Positions 1 to 12,261 are shown, counted from the first letter of the stretch. The stretch: 64,000 bases of DNA from Nicotiana tabacum (GCF_000715075.1 NC_134095.1:57966419-58030418), one strand, 5' to 3'. Made by a program: numbers and translations. The notes: generated from the sequence alone by a model not told the origin.

Positions 1-490
1 ATATGAACAACTTTTATTGGATTCCTATGTACTTTAATTTTTACGAATATTCTTCATTAAAGTTTTGCATGAATCATGATAAGACAAAGTTTCTCATCAT
101 TTTTGGTGGGGCTATATAAAGAGCAAAAGCAGAGAAAGGAATATATATATATATTTTCTTGCTATGTTCAATGTAAATGCACGTAAAATATACTTCAGTA
201 CGTTCGAGGTTCACGATGGCAATACAACAAATACAGAAAATACGTAAGATTTGAAATTGCTTCACTTCCTTTGTGTTTGGAAATTCATTTAATCAAATTG
301 CCCTTAACATGAATCACACAAGTTGTAACCTAATAATTAAACCAACCATTTTCTTTTTCACTTTCTCGATATTTTAGAATTCTTGCCTCTTTTGAAGAAA
401 AAAATCTTGTCAAATTATTCTTTTATGTATTACTTTTCCAACTAAAACTTTGACCATTTAACATTTTATAGAATTTTTTATATCTTCTCT
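1..490. other. AT-rich non-genic DNA
   Basis: I see no supported gene. The stretch is AT-rich with short TA runs (near 140-155), and the only open frame (minus strand, 74-265) is short and low in complexity. A segment near 375-410 resembles one near 6605-6640 on the other side of the neighbouring LTR element. Confidence 0.6.
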
Positions 491-513
491 TTCAACAGAT
501 CCTAAGTGGAGAA
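491..513 (+). other. polypurine-tract-like remnant before the first LTR
   Basis: The bases just before the LTR read as a run ending CCTAAGTGGAGAA directly abutting TGTGACGACCC. The minus-strand elements of this window have the same layout before their 3' LTRs (GGAGGTGGAGAA before TGTGATGACCC at 12239; a G-rich tract plus AGAA before TGTGAGG at 45846). This suggests that the LTR starting at 514 once was, or recombined with, a 3' LTR. The match is short, so chance is possible. Confidence 0.4.
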
Positions 514-2469
514 TGTGACGACCCGAAGGGTCATCACCGTAGTTCTTCCTTGTTCCGCACTTTCGAGGCCTTGAAAACCTCGCTTTTAGTTGCCTCGATT
601 GGCGTGCACAGTTCGGGCGCGTAGCCGGAAAGTTTTTACGTTAGAATATGTGAATTATGTGAAACATTTGATGAATTTTGGTATTAATATGCATAATGTT
701 GGCTTCGGTCAACATTTTGGGTAAACGGACCCGGACCTGTGATTCGACGGTCCCGGAGGGTCCGTAGAAAAATATGGGACTTAGGCGTGTGCCCGGAATC
801 AAATTCTGAGGTCCCAAGCCCGAGAAATGAATTTTTGAAAGAAATTGTTTTTCTGAAATTTGATTTGAAAATTTGAAATGAAAAAGGGGTTAGAAAATAT
901 AGGTATCGGGCTCGTATTTTGGTTCCGACGCCCGGTACGAGTCTTAAATATGTTTTAAGTACTATCTGTAAAGTTTGGCTAAAAACGGACATCATATGAC
1001 GTGTTTCGGACTTAAAATGGGGTATTTGAGTTTTTATGAAAGTTGAAAGAAAATCATGTATTATGAGGCTTGATCCTATGTATATGATGTTATTTTGGCG
1101 ATTTGATCGCACGAGTAAATCCGTAAGGTATTTTCGAGATCATATGAATGTTTGGTTTGGAGCCCCGAGGGCTCGGGTGAGTTTTGAATGGGGCCCGGGA
1201 GGTCTTGGACTTAAGAAAATGCAGGTTCAAGTGTTGCAGACACCAGCGCGGCCGCGGTCATTGCCGCGCGGCCGCGATGCCTTTCTGTGCGGTCCGCGTG
1301 GCTGAGTCTGAGGGCTAGGGTTTCAGGTTAACCCGCGCGGCCGCGCACCAAAACAGTACGGTCCGCGCTGGAAGGGTTCAGAGAAGCCCCAATTTTTCTC
1401 CCACTCGGCGCGGCCGCAACACATTTTTGTGCAGTCCGCGCCAGGTCCTCAGAAAGGTATACAAGTTCGGAAAATCTCAGTCATTTTTCACTTTTCAAAA
1501 ACCCAAAACCTAAGAGGCGATTTTCCAAACAACTTTTCTTCTCCAAAGCGATTGGTAAGTGATTTTTAACTTAATTTCTTTATTCCTTAACATCTTTTAA
1601 CATAATTTCAACTTCAAATCAAAGATTTTCGGGGGTGAAATTGGGTGTTTGGGTAGAACCTAGGTTTTCTACAAATTGAGAAGTTGGACCTCAATTTGGG
1701 GCCCGATTTAAAAACAAATCATATATTTGAATTCATGGGGGAATGGGTAATCGGGTTTTGGTCCGAACCTCGAGTTTCGACCAAGTGGGTCGGGGGTGTT
1801 TTTGACCTTTTTGGGAAAAACCTTGAAAAATCTATTTTCATGCATTGGTGATGATTCATTTAGTAATTATTAATGTGATTAAGTAACTTATGACTAGATT
1901 CGAGCGGATTGGTGGTGGAATAAAGAGGTAAAGCTATACTAGAAGCGTGAGTTGAGTTTGGAGCATTCGAGGTAAGTGTTTGTTCTAACTTTGGCTTGAG
2001 GGAATAGGATTAGGATGATATTTGCTACTTGCTAATGTGGAGTACGGTGTATAGGCATGGTGACGGTTATCTATGCACCGGAGTCTAGCATGACCGTGAG
2101 TCTTGATTGCTTTTAATTCGAATAATGTGACACAAGCTCCTTGTTTATTTGATAAGTTTCATATAATGTGAACGGTTGAGGAAGAATGATTTAAAAGGAG
2201 AATGTGTTGTGAATACTCCCTTGCCGGGATGTGTAGACTGATATATATTCTCCCTTGTCGGGATATTTTGGGCTGTTAGCTGTACCCTTGCCGGGTTAAA
2301 TGTATTGAGTTGTTATTCTCCCCTGAAAGAGTCTACTATATGAAGTCAGATATTATGAACTATATTATGGGATCATGTGGCACGCCGTCCACTCATATAT
2401 GATATTATGGGATCGTGTGGCACGCCGTCCACTTATATATGATATTATGGGATCGTGTGGCACGCCGTC

Positions 2470-2513
<44 letters not shown>

Positions 2514-3186
2514 TGGAAACCGGAGTTTCTTCTATTTATTTTCGATATTTCATTTTTTATCTGTTACTCCCCGATAGCATGTCCCTTCCCAGTTTTACTT
2601 TGTATTATCTTGTTATTGTTTTCTTGCACTTGTTGTATATATATCTGTACAGGTAAATTGTGGTAGGTACTGTCTAGCCTCGTCACTACTTCGCTAGGGT
2701 TAGGCCAGGCACTTACCAGCACATGGGGTCGGTTGTGCTGATGCTACACTCTGTGCATTTTTTTGTGCACAGATCAGGGAGCAGCTTACGAACCGCAGCA
2801 ATAGGACTTCTGGGAGCTATCTTCAGTCTAGGGACTCTCGAGGTAGCCTAGCTAGCGTTCGCAGGCCGAAGTCCCTTTCCATGTTTTTTTTTCGTTTGTT
2901 TATCTTGTATCAGACAAACATGATGTATTTTCCTTTCAGACATTGATTGTAGCATTCTGTAGTAGTCCGTGAGCTAGTGACACCAGACTCTGGGTAGCAT
3001 TTTGGTTCAAACTTCCGTACTTTTGGTTCTCAGTTGCTTTAGATTTAAAGTCTTCCGTTTAAATTTTGTCTCGTTTATTATATTGTTTGGAATAAAGCAG
3101 GAAAAATGTTTTATATATTTGGCTTGCCTAGCTCCGATAGTAGGCGCCATCACGACACCCGATGGTAGAAAATCCGGGCCGTGACA
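514..3186 (+). repeat. 5' LTR (2673 bp), TGTGACGACCC...GTGACA
   Basis: It starts TGTGACGACC and ends TGACA, followed after three bases by a tRNA-Met primer-binding site. It contains a GC-rich palindrome cluster (1245-1445, repeated GCGCGGCCGCG and CGGTCCGCG words), a set of CCCTTGCCGGG-type words (2215-2330), a 40-bp minisatellite (2364-2470) and a TA microsatellite (2473-2511). The segment from 1263 to 3186 is repeated at 4237-6303. Confidence 0.88.
2364..2511 (+). repeat. 40-bp LTR minisatellite (3 copies) plus (TA)n
   Basis: Copies of a 40-bp unit centred on GATCGTGTGGCACGCCGTCC occur at 2371, 2411 and 2451, followed by an uninterrupted TA run of about 19 units. The other LTR copy (5340-5555) has six copies and only a short TA run, so this tract is length-variable within one element. 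Confidence 0.9.
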
Positions 3187-3189
3187 AGT

Positions 3190-3201
3190 TGGTATCAGAG
3201 C
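3190..3201 (+). other. primer-binding site, initiator tRNA-Met type
   Basis: TGGTATCAGAGC is the standard primer-binding site complementary to the 3' end of plant initiator tRNA-Met. It lies three bases after the LTR terminus at 3186 and fixes both the LTR boundary and the plus-strand orientation. Confidence 0.93.
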
Positions 3202-3382
3202 ACTAGGTTACTTAGGTCTCACAACTCACGGACAAGCTCAGTAGAGTCTAAGGGATCGGTACGGAGACGTCTGTATTTATCCCGCAGAGGCTACTGAGTT
3301 CGGAAAACTTCACCTTGTTCATTCTTGTCGTGCGATTCTGTTTCTCAAGTACTGATTGTCTTTCCACTCTGTTCTTTTGCAG

Positions 3383-4236
3383 ATGGAGAGGACACGTGCT
3401 TCCTCTTCTACCGTGCAACAGCCTGAGCCCCCAACAGAAGCCCCTATTAGGGGCAGAGGGCGAGGCCGAGGCCGGGGCAGAGCTCAGCCCCGAGCAACAT
3501 TTCCAGTGACGGAGCCTCAGGTCGATTTTGAGGAGGAGGTTCCGGCCCCAGCTGTTCCAGTGGGCCCAGCTCAGGTCCCAGAGGGTTTCATAGCCACTCC
3601 AGTGCTTCAGGACGCTTTGGTCCGACTGGTAGGCTTTATGGAGGGCATTTCTAGAGCTGGTTTGCTTTCCGTAGCTCCAGCCACATCTCATGCTGGGGGA
3701 GGAGTTCAGACTCCCAATACTCGTACTCCAGAGCCGGTAGCTCCTCAGGCTCAGGTTCCAGCAGTTCAGCCAGCCGTGGCAGTTCAGCCAGTTGTGGCAG
3801 CCCAGCCAGGTATTGCGGCTCAGTCCAGTGATGGTGCGGCTATGTCCGCGGATGCTTTGTGGAGGCTTGATCGTTTCACCAAGCTCTTCACTACTACATA
3901 TAGTGGCACTCCCTCAGAGGATGCTCAGGATTTCATATTCAGCTGTCATGAGGTTCTACGGACTATGGGCATTGTAGAGACCAATGGGGTCGACTTCGCC
4001 ACTTTTTGCCTGGCAGGATCCACCAAGACTTGGTGGAGGGATTTCTGGTTAGCCAGGCCAGCAGGGTCGCCATCATTGACCTAGGATCAGTTTTCAGAGT
4101 TATTTCTGGGGAAGTTTCTTCCAGTTACTCAGCGAGATGCTCTTCGCAGGCAGTTTGAGCGTCTCCAGCAGGGTCCTATGACGGTCACCCAGTATGAGAC
4201 CCGGTTCATTGATCTTGCTCGTCATGCTATTCTGGA
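3383..4236 (+). pseudogene. gag pseudogene, 5' part only (Ty3/gypsy)
   Basis: I chose the ATG at 3383 rather than the upstream in-frame ATG at 3356 because the sister minus-strand element starts its gag with the same MERTR residues. The N-terminal region is proline- and alanine-rich with a GRGRGRGR basic stretch. It is followed by the start of the capsid-like retrotransposon gag domain (DALWRLDRFTKLFTTTYSG, then VDFATFCLAGSTKTWWRDF). One in-frame TAG at 4082-4084 falls where the family usually has tryptophan. After it the frame continues (DQFSELFLGKFLP, ... YETRFIDLARHAI) until the sequence jumps into LTR at 4237. The zinc knuckle and all of pol are missing, so it cannot support transposition. 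Confidence 0.9.
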
Positions 4237-6303
4237 GCCGCGCGGCCGCGATGCCTTTCTGTGCGGTCCGCGTGGCTGAGTCTGAGGGCTAGGGTTTCAG
4301 GTTAACCCGCGCGGCCGCGCACCAAAACAGTGCGGTCTGCACTGGAAGGGTTCAGAGAAGCCCCAATTTTTCTCCCACTCGGCGCGGCTGCAACACATTT
4401 TTGTGCGGTCCGCGGCAGGTCCTCAGAAAGGTATACAAGTTCAGAAAATCTTAGTCATTTTTCACTTTTCAAAAACCCAAAACCTAAGAGGCGATTTTCC
4501 AAACAACCTTTCTTCTCCAAAACAATTGGTAAGTGATTTCTAACTTAATTTCTTTATTCCTTAACATCTTTTAACATAATTTCAACTCAAATCAAAGATT
4601 TTCGGGGGTGAAATTGGGTGTTTGGGTAGAACCTAGGTTTTCTACAAATTGAGAAGTTGGACCTCAATTTGGGGTCCGATTTAAAAACAAATCATATATT
4701 TGGATTCATGGGGGAATGGGTAACCAGGTTTTGGTCCTAACCTCGAGTTTCAACCACGTGGGTCCGGGGGTATTTTTGACCTTTTTGGGAAAAACCTTGA
4801 AAAATCTATTTTCATGCATTGGGGATGATTCATTTAGTAATTATTAATGTGATTAAGTAACTTATGACTAGATTCGAGCGGATTGGTGGTGGAATCAAGA
4901 GGTAAAGCTATACTAGAAGCGTGAGTTGAGTTTGGAGCATTCGAGGTAAGTGTTTGTTCTAACTTTGGCTTGAGGGAATAGGATTAGGATGATATTTGCT
5001 ACTTGCTAATGTGGAGTACGGTGTATAGGCATGGTGACGGTTATCTATGCACCAGAGTCTAGCATGACCGTGAGTCTTGATTGCTTTTAATTCGAATAAT
5101 GTGACACAAGCTCCTTGTTTATTTGATAAGTTTCATATAATGTGAACGGTTGAGGAAGAGTGATTTAAAAGGAGAATGTGTGGTGAATACTCCCTTGCCG
5201 GGATGTGTAGACTGATATATATATTCTCCCTCATCGGGATATTTTGGGCTGTTAGCTGTACCCTTGCCGGGTTAAAGGTATTGAGTTATTATTCTCCCCT
5301 GAAGGGGTCTACTATATGAAGTCAGATATTATGAACTATATTATGGGATCGTGTGGCACGCCGTCCACTTATATATGATATTATGGGATCGTGTGGCACG
5401 CCGTCCACTTATATATGATATTATGGGATCGTGTGGCACGCCGTCGGATCGTGTGGCACGCCGTCCACTTATATACTATATTATGGGATCGTGTGGCATG
5501 CCGTCCACTTATATATGATATTATGGGATCGTGTGGCACGCCGTCCACTATATATACATATAAATATATCATGGAAACCGGAGTTTCTTCTATTTATTTC
5601 CAATATTTCATACTATATATATATATATCATGGAAACCGGAGTTTCTTCTGTTTATTTCCGATATTTCATTTTTATCTGTTACTCCCCGATAGCATGTCC
5701 CCTCCCAGTTTTACTTTGTATTATCTTGTTATTGTTTTCTTGCACTTGTTGTATATATATCTGTACAGGTTAATTGTGGTAGGTACTGTCTAGCCTCGTC
5801 ACTACTTCGCCGGGGTTAGGCCAGACACTTACCAGCACATGGGGTCGGTTGTGCTGATGCTACACTCTGTGCATTTTTTTGTACACAGATCAGGGAGCAG
5901 CTTACGGACCGCAGCAGTAGGACTTCTGGGAGCTATCTTCAGTCCAGGGACTCTCGGGGTAGCCTAGCTGGCGTTCGCAGGCCGAAGTCCCTTTCCATGT
6001 TTTTTTTTCCGTTTGTTTATTTTGTATAAGACAAACATGATGTATTTTCCTTTCAGACATTGATTGTAGTATTCTGTAGTAGTCCGTGAGCTAGTGACAC
6101 CAGACTCTGGGTAGCATTTTGGTTCAAACTTCCGCACTTTTGGTTCTCAGTTGCTTTAGATTTAAAGTCTTCCGTTTAAATTTTGTCTCGTTTATTATAT
6201 TGTTTGGAAGAAAGTAGAAAAAATGTTTTATATATTTGGCTTGCCTAGCTCCGATAGTAGGCGCCATCACGACACCCGATGGTAAAAAATCCGGGTCGTG
6301 ACA
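4237..6303 (+). repeat. 5'-truncated 3' LTR
   Basis: It begins at the word GCCGCGCGGCCGCGATGCC, equal to position 1263 of the first LTR, and runs to the LTR terminus GTCGTGACA at 6303. It is longer than the matching first-LTR segment because of minisatellite expansion (six units at 5347, 5387, 5427, 5447, 5487 and 5527, one of them a half-length 20-bp unit) and a duplicated segment starting CATGGAAACCGGAG (5570 and 5628). Confidence 0.88.
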
Positions 6304-7284
6304 TTTATTTTCTTCGATTGGCCACAGTTATACTAAATCAAATTTGACTCCTAAAACTAATTTTTTTTTTATGTAGAGTAAAATGATGACAAATTGACAA
6401 TGCGTAGTAAGTGACCATTAATTATTATTCTCCTTTTGTCGAAAAGTCTTTTTTTCATCTCAACCTCCTATTTTTTAAAAAAAGGAAAAAATACATATAC
6501 AAATTTTATATATTTTGTGACTACCAGATGAAAATAGTTTCGATTACCGGCTAAAAGTGATCTTTGCCCTCTAAAAAACATTGCTCTTCATTTTCTTTGT
6601 ATTTTACAAATGTTGCCTCTTTTGAAAGAAAAATAAAATCTTACGTCTTTCCCCTTTACATTTGAAATTATTTGAAAAGTTTTCCCAAATTTCTTTTATT
6701 TACCAGTAATTCAACGCAAACTTCTACCGAATATAATTTATAACCTATCTATCTATATCTATCTATATCTATACTAGTTTTATGTACGTGTGTTGTATGT
6801 AAAGTTTTAGTCAATTATTTGTACAAAAATATAACAAATATAGTTAAAATTATTTTTGGACGAATTTTAAAGGACATCCTTCATGTCTAGAGGCGAAAGT
6901 TAAATTCTAAAGATATATAAAGTATGTTTAACAAATATGTGTAGCAAAAGATTATTTGGTGTTATAGTATTTTAAATATTCTTCCTGATAATAGTTGTAA
7001 TTGGTATTATCTTTTACCAAGTTAAATCTAAAAATATTTTTCTTTCACCAGTAAATTTCCCAATTAACATCTAATTTAGTTGATCGACATATTCATTTCT
7101 GCTAGCTAAGATAGCTCTTTCGGTCATTTTTTTTATAACTAACTTTTTCTATTAATCACCAAGTGTATCTTTAGAAAGCCATAGCATAGCTAAAACTCAG
7201 CTAGCTATCCAAACAAAACAAAATAAATTCTGAAATACCTACTACAACCAAAAATTTTAAAACATAAAATGCTGAAGTGCAGTT
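6304..7284. other. AT-rich spacer with a TCTA microsatellite
   Basis: No gene is seen. A (TCTA/TCTATA) microsatellite lies near 6745-6774. A patch near 6605-6640 (TTGCCTCTTTTGAAAGAAAAA) resembles 380-410 upstream of the first LTR element. Confidence 0.6.
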
Positions 7285-8402
7285 TGTAACGACCCGACCG
7301 GTTGTTTTGAGCTTTAGAGCGTCATTCACCGGTTTGAGGCCATGAGCAGCTTCACTTCAGGTATTGTGACTCGCACACGTGGTTGCAATTGAAATTCGGG
7401 AAGTTCGGGGTCGATTTGGAAAGAGAATTCTCATTTCGGAAGCTTTAAGTTGGAAGAATTAGTTAAGTTGTGATTTTTGAGTTAACGACCTCGGAATCAA
7501 AATTTGAAGGTTCCAATAGGTTCGTATGATAATTTTGGACTTGGGCGTATGTCCGGATTGAGTTTTGAATGACCCGGGAGCGTATCATCACATATTGTGG
7601 AAGTTAGCATTTTGAAAGAATTTCATAGGTTTGGGTTGAAGTGCATTTCAAAGTAATCAATGTTCATTTGGGATTCCGAGTCTAGAAATAACTTTGTATG
7701 GTGATTCTGGTATTGGGAGCGCGTCCAGAAGAGGATTCGGAGGTCCGCAGGTCATTTTGGGGTTATTTTGGTGAAAGTTAGAAATTTGAAGGTTTTTGAG
7801 AAGTTAGACCGGAAGTGGACATTTTGATATCGAGGTCAGATTCCGATTCTGAAAGTTAGAATAGGTCCGTAATGTCAAATGTGACTTGTGTGCAAAATTT
7901 GAGGTCAATCAGACGTGATTTGATAGGTTTCGACATCGAATGTGAAAGTTTGAAGTTCTAAAGTTCATAAAGCTTGAATTGAGTTGCGATTAGTTATTCC
8001 GGTGTTTGATGTGATTTGAAGGCTCGACTAAGTTGGTAATGTGTTTTGGGACATGTTGGTATAATTGGTTGAGGTCCCGAGGGCCTCGGGTGGAATCTGG
8101 ATGGTGAACAGATCGAGTTTGGGACTTGGATGGTGTAACCTCACCTGCGAGGCTTGGGCCGTAGGTGCGGGGCCGCAGAAGCGACAATAAGGGTCGCAGA
8201 AGCGGCTTTGGCTGGGGAGTGCTGGGATCGCAGATGCGGTCATCTCGCCGCAGAAGCGAGACCGCACCTGTGGAAGAGAAAGTGCAGAAGCGAAACAGGC
8301 AGCTGGGGGCATCTCCGCAGAAGCGGATCACCTGCTGCACTTGCTGAACCGCAGAAGCGGTCAAGTGATCGCATGTGCGAGGATCGCTGGGTAGAGGAGG
8401 AT

Positions 8403-8410
8403 TTTATAAA
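8403..8410 (+). promoter_or_regulatory. TATA box of the 7285 LTR
   Basis: TTTATAAA follows the GC-rich palindrome cluster (8165-8385) and is followed by CGGGACTTGG, the usual promoter position in this LTR group. Confidence 0.5.
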
Positions 8411-9202
8411 CGGGACTTGGCCCATTTTTCTCCCATTTTTCATTTGGTTTGGGCGATTTTGGAAAGCTTCAAGGGGAGATTTTCTTCAAACATCAAGGTA
8501 AGTGGTTCCCACCTTATTACTTGTTGAATACATGGTTTGTATAAAGATTTAAACAAGGAAATTTGTAAAAAATGTGGGGTTTTGGGTAGAAAACCTAGAA
8601 TTCGGTATTTTTATAATTTGACCGCAAATTTGGTCATAGAATTGAAAATAAATCATATATTTGAGTTCTTATGATTATGGATAAAGTTTATCTTCGAAAA
8701 TTTTCAAAATCCGAGCACGTGGGCCCGATGGTGATTTCTATCAACTTTCCGAACGGAGTTGGAAATTATTATAAATAAGGTTATATTGAGTATGTGCGTA
8801 TATATTTATGGATTTGCTCATTTATTGACTAGTTTTGGAGCGTTGGACATCGATTTGAGTTGCTTGAATGACTTGGGAGCCGATCAAGGAACTTTGGAGC
8901 GAGGTAAGTCTCCTTTCTAATCTTGTAAGAGAAAATTTATCCTATAGGTGAAATAATTCAATATGTGCTTCTATTTGTGGGGGATACATACGCATGAGGT
9001 GACGAGAGTCTGTACGTAGCTACTATTCATGTTTATGTCCGGGTAGTTTTAGGTTCACACCATGCTTTGTGGACACCGTACTTGATTATATTTGTGAATT
9101 GCATCAAATGGAACTAAGTTGAGGATTTTTAAGGGTTTAAAAGCTTCAAGTTGAATTGTCTTTATTTTAAAAAGAATCAAGAAAGGGTTATGATTTAATG
9201 AT

Positions 9203-9355
9203 AAATTTATATTTGACCGTGTCGCAAGTATGATCCGCGAGCAGGGTAATTCCTTAAATTTATATTTGATCGCGTTGCAAGTATGATCCGCGAGCAGGGT
9301 AATTCCTTAAATTTATATTTGACCACGTCGCATGTATGATTTGTGAGCGGGGTAA
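9203..9355 (+). repeat. 53-bp LTR minisatellite (3 copies)
   Basis: Units start at about 9203, 9256 and 9309. Each has AAATTTATATTTGA, then a GCAAGTATGATCCGCGAGC-like core, then GGGTAATTCC. The third unit is more diverged. Confidence 0.8.
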
Positions 9356-10163
9356 ATAGATGCATCTATGGTTCGCGTCATTCGACCCTCGGTAGTGCAC
9401 AACTTAAATATTACATTGGATCGGGTCGTATGACCTCGGCATAGTTTGCACATGACTTAATTGATTGTTTTAGGATTATTGATAATTGATATGGCCTCAT
9501 TGGCCGGAGATATAAATTGTTAAAAGATGAAAATAAATTTGAAAATCTCATATTAACAAAAAAATCGTTTACCTGCTTCATGTTATTGAGTTTATAATCG
9601 CCTTATAAAATCCATAATTTATCATATTATCAGTATATTATTGTTGGCCATAGTAAGTGTCGGAGTCGACCTTTCGTCACTACTTCTTCGAGATTAGACT
9701 GGATACTTACTAGGTACGCGTTATTTTCGTACTTATACTACACTTGCTGTATATTTTGTTGTACAAGCACAAGTATGCCTAGTGGCCTTGTGGGCGCATC
9801 GACATGGTTGATACGGGGACTTAGGTGAGATGTATCTTATGGGACGATCCGCAGCCAACAGAGTCTCCTTTAAAGTACTTGTATTTTCTTTTCTGCCCAA
9901 ATTATATTCCGAACAGTTATTGTATTTTATTTCTTAGTAAATATTCATGCACTTGTGACACCGGGTTCTGAGATGATTATGAGATACTCAGTATTAAAAT
10001 TCAAAAATATTATTAATTATTTTGTAAAGTTCATCTTTTAACTAGTTAAATTGAAGGAAATTTATGATTCCAAAAATATTAAAAAGAATTTAATTAACTA
10101 TTTAGTGTTAGCTTGCCTGACAGTGGTGTCTGGCGCCATCACGACCTTTAACGAACTTCGTGA

Positions 10164-12239
10164 TTTTACTCTCCTCCTCACCATAACAAATGAAATGAAT
10201 ATAAAATGGCACGACATCACCCTTCATGCTTTACACTGTTCCTCACATGAAAATAAATATGCAATGGCATGACATCACCCTTCATGCTTTACACTCGTCC
10301 TCACATGAAAATAAATATGCAATGGCACGACATCACCCTGTGTGCTTTACACTCTTCGTCACCCAAACAACAAATCAATAACAACCGGGCAATAGAAATT
10401 ATTAGGAACAAGACCCATATCAATATTTAGCTTGCCAACGTCAACCTCAACTTCAAGTCAATACTCAACAAATATCCAATTCCAGCAAATCATGATAAGA
10501 ATTGTTCAACATGAAGAATAACCAGTTTAAGTATGAACAATACAAATAAAGAATACAACAATCATAAGAATAAGACTCACTCACATGCTATGACCGGGCA
10601 ACAACGTATAGATACTCGTCACCTCACCTATACGTCGAACTCAACAACCAAACACATAGCAAATAGACAACACTACCTAATCCCTCAAGCTAAGATTAGC
10701 CACAATACTTACCTCGATTCTGCGGCCAAACTCAAGCGTCAATCACCGCATTTCCTCTAGTTTCCACCTCCGAACCACTCATATCTAGTCATAATTAACT
10801 TAATAACATCAATTATCGCTAAAGAAATCAATTCCAATGCATAATTATAAGTTTCCCAATATTTTTCCCAAAAAGTCAAAAACCAACCCCGGGCTTGCTT
10901 GGTCAAAACTCGAGGTTCTGACCAAAAGCCATTCACCCATTCACCCACGAGCCAAAATATGTCATTTGTTTCGAAATACGACCTCAAATCGAGGTCTAAG
11001 TTCCAATTATACAAAAAATTCGTAATTCTACCCAAACCCCCCAATTTCCACCATGAAAACCCTGGATTTTTAGTTGAAAATTGATGAAATGCAATGGGTA
11101 ATTGGAAGAAAATAGTTTAGAATCATTTACAACACTTTGGGGAAGAAATTGTCTCTTGAAAATTGCCCCCAAGTCTTCTAGTTTTTGAAAATATGAAATA
11201 ATGTCCAATTCCCGTTTCTGCTTCTGTTTTAAGTGCTTGGCGATAGTGTTCATCGCGATCGCGGGAAACACTGTCGCATTCGCGAAGGTTTAGCCCACCC
11301 TACCTTCGCGTTCGCAATACGGGGCTCGCGTTTGCATAGGGTTTCCCAGGTCCCCTGACCAGCCTTCCTAAAGCTACATGTTTGTGATCGACCGGTCGGG
11401 TTCGCATAGAGCAAGTCCCCCTAATGCTCCGCGTTTGCAACCCTGGTCTCACGTTTGTGTAGAGTGAAATCCTCCTCCATCCCAGTTTCCCCTTCACGAT
11501 CGCTAAGCACAAAGTATCAGAGTACCAGTTGCAACAAAACACACCAGATTTTCTAAGTGCAAATCATCCCGTAGCCTATCCGAAACTGACCCGAGCCCTC
11601 GGGGCTCCAAACCAAACATGCACAGAAGTCTTAAAATATCATACGGACTTGCTCGCATGATCAAATCACCAAAATAACACCTAGAACTACGAATTTAGAA
11701 CCAAATTGCATGAAATTTTCAAGAAAGTTTCAAAACTTCTATTTTCTCAACCAAAGGTTCGAATCACGTCAAATTAGTCCCGTTTCTCACCAAATTTACA
11801 AATAAGGTATAAATATCATAACGGATTGTAACGGGCTCCGGAACCACTATACGGACCCGGTATCAACAAGATCAATTATTAACCAAATTCTTAAAACCTT
11901 TATAATTTCAGTTTAACAATTTTCACCAAAAATTCATTTCTCGGGCTAGGGACCTCGGAATTCGATTTCGGGCATACGCCCATGTCCCATATTTTACTTG
12001 GACCCATCGGGACTATCAGAATATGGGTCCGGGTCCGTTCACCCAAAATATTGACCAAAGTCAACAAAAATTAACTTTTTAGGCCAAAAATTGTTATTCC
12101 ATAAATTTTCCAAATAAAGGCTTTCCGGAATCATGCCCAAACTGTGCACACAAATCAAGGGGAGATAAAATGAGGTTCTTAAGACATCAGAACACAGATT
12201 CAAGCTCTAAAATAGAAGATGACCCTTTGGGTCATCACA
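10164..12239 (-). repeat. 3' LTR of the minus-strand chromovirus (distal end missing)
   Basis: The boundary at 12239 is TGTGATGACCC on the minus strand, next to the polypurine tract. It matches the right-hand LTR from about 17197 to 18292. It holds three ~58-bp minisatellite units with GGCACGACATCACCC (10200-10375) and a cluster of CGCGATCGCGG / GCGTTCGCA words (11225-11520). Confidence 0.8.
10176..10375 (-). repeat. ~58-bp LTR minisatellite (3 copies)
   Basis: Three units each contain AATGGCACGACATCACCC, then TGCTTTACAC and TCCTCAC-like ends, near 10207, 10265 and 10322. The other LTR of the same element has a single version of this motif near 17180-17215, so the tract differs in copy number between the two LTRs. 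Confidence 0.8.
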
Positions 12240-12256
12240 TTCTCCACCTCCAAAAT
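12240..12256 (-). other. polypurine tract of the minus-strand chromovirus
   Basis: On the minus strand ATTTTGGAGGTGGAGAA directly precedes the LTR start TGTGATGACCC. It also follows the end of pol, where the usual GAGGACGAACGA sequence is seen. Confidence 0.75.
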
Positions 12257-12261
12257 AATCG

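Larger units (their letters stand above)
514..6303 (+). mobile_element. Ty3/gypsy LTR retrotransposon reduced to LTR-gag-truncated LTR
   Basis: A complete LTR (514-3186), a primer-binding site, the first part of gag (3383-4236), and then an abrupt jump into the interior of a second LTR copy (4237-6303). All of pol, the rest of gag, the polypurine tract and the first ~750 bp of the 3' LTR are absent. The two LTR copies are very similar base by base outside their minisatellites, which suggests a fairly recent element. The five bases outside each end (GAGAA and TTTAT) do not match, so no target-site duplication supports a simple insertion. Confidence 0.85.
7285..10163 (+). repeat. LTR of a second gypsy family, solo or remnant
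   Basis: It starts TGTAACGACCCGACCGG and ends near GGCGCCATCACGACC...TTCGTGA, the typical terminus of this LTR group (as in 19935 and 24685) but missing the last CA. Inside are a cluster of CGCAGAAGCGG-type words (8165-8385), a TATA box just after it (8403-8410) and a 53-bp minisatellite (9203-9355). There is no primer-binding site or coding region attached. The right edge runs straight into the minus-strand LTR at 10164. The flanking bases give no target-site duplication. Confidence 0.75.

Noticed and set aside
2375..2666. Two overlapping open frames with YIYIYI stretches
   Set aside because: They are translations of the LTR minisatellite and TA run, with no family similarity.
3248..3691. 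147-codon minus-strand frame opposite gag
   Set aside because: It is an antisense shadow of the GC-rich gag coding region on the plus strand.
8154..8501. Arginine-rich open frames on both strands in the 7285 LTR
   Set aside because: They come from the CGCAGAAGCGG word cluster in the LTR promoter region and have no domain.
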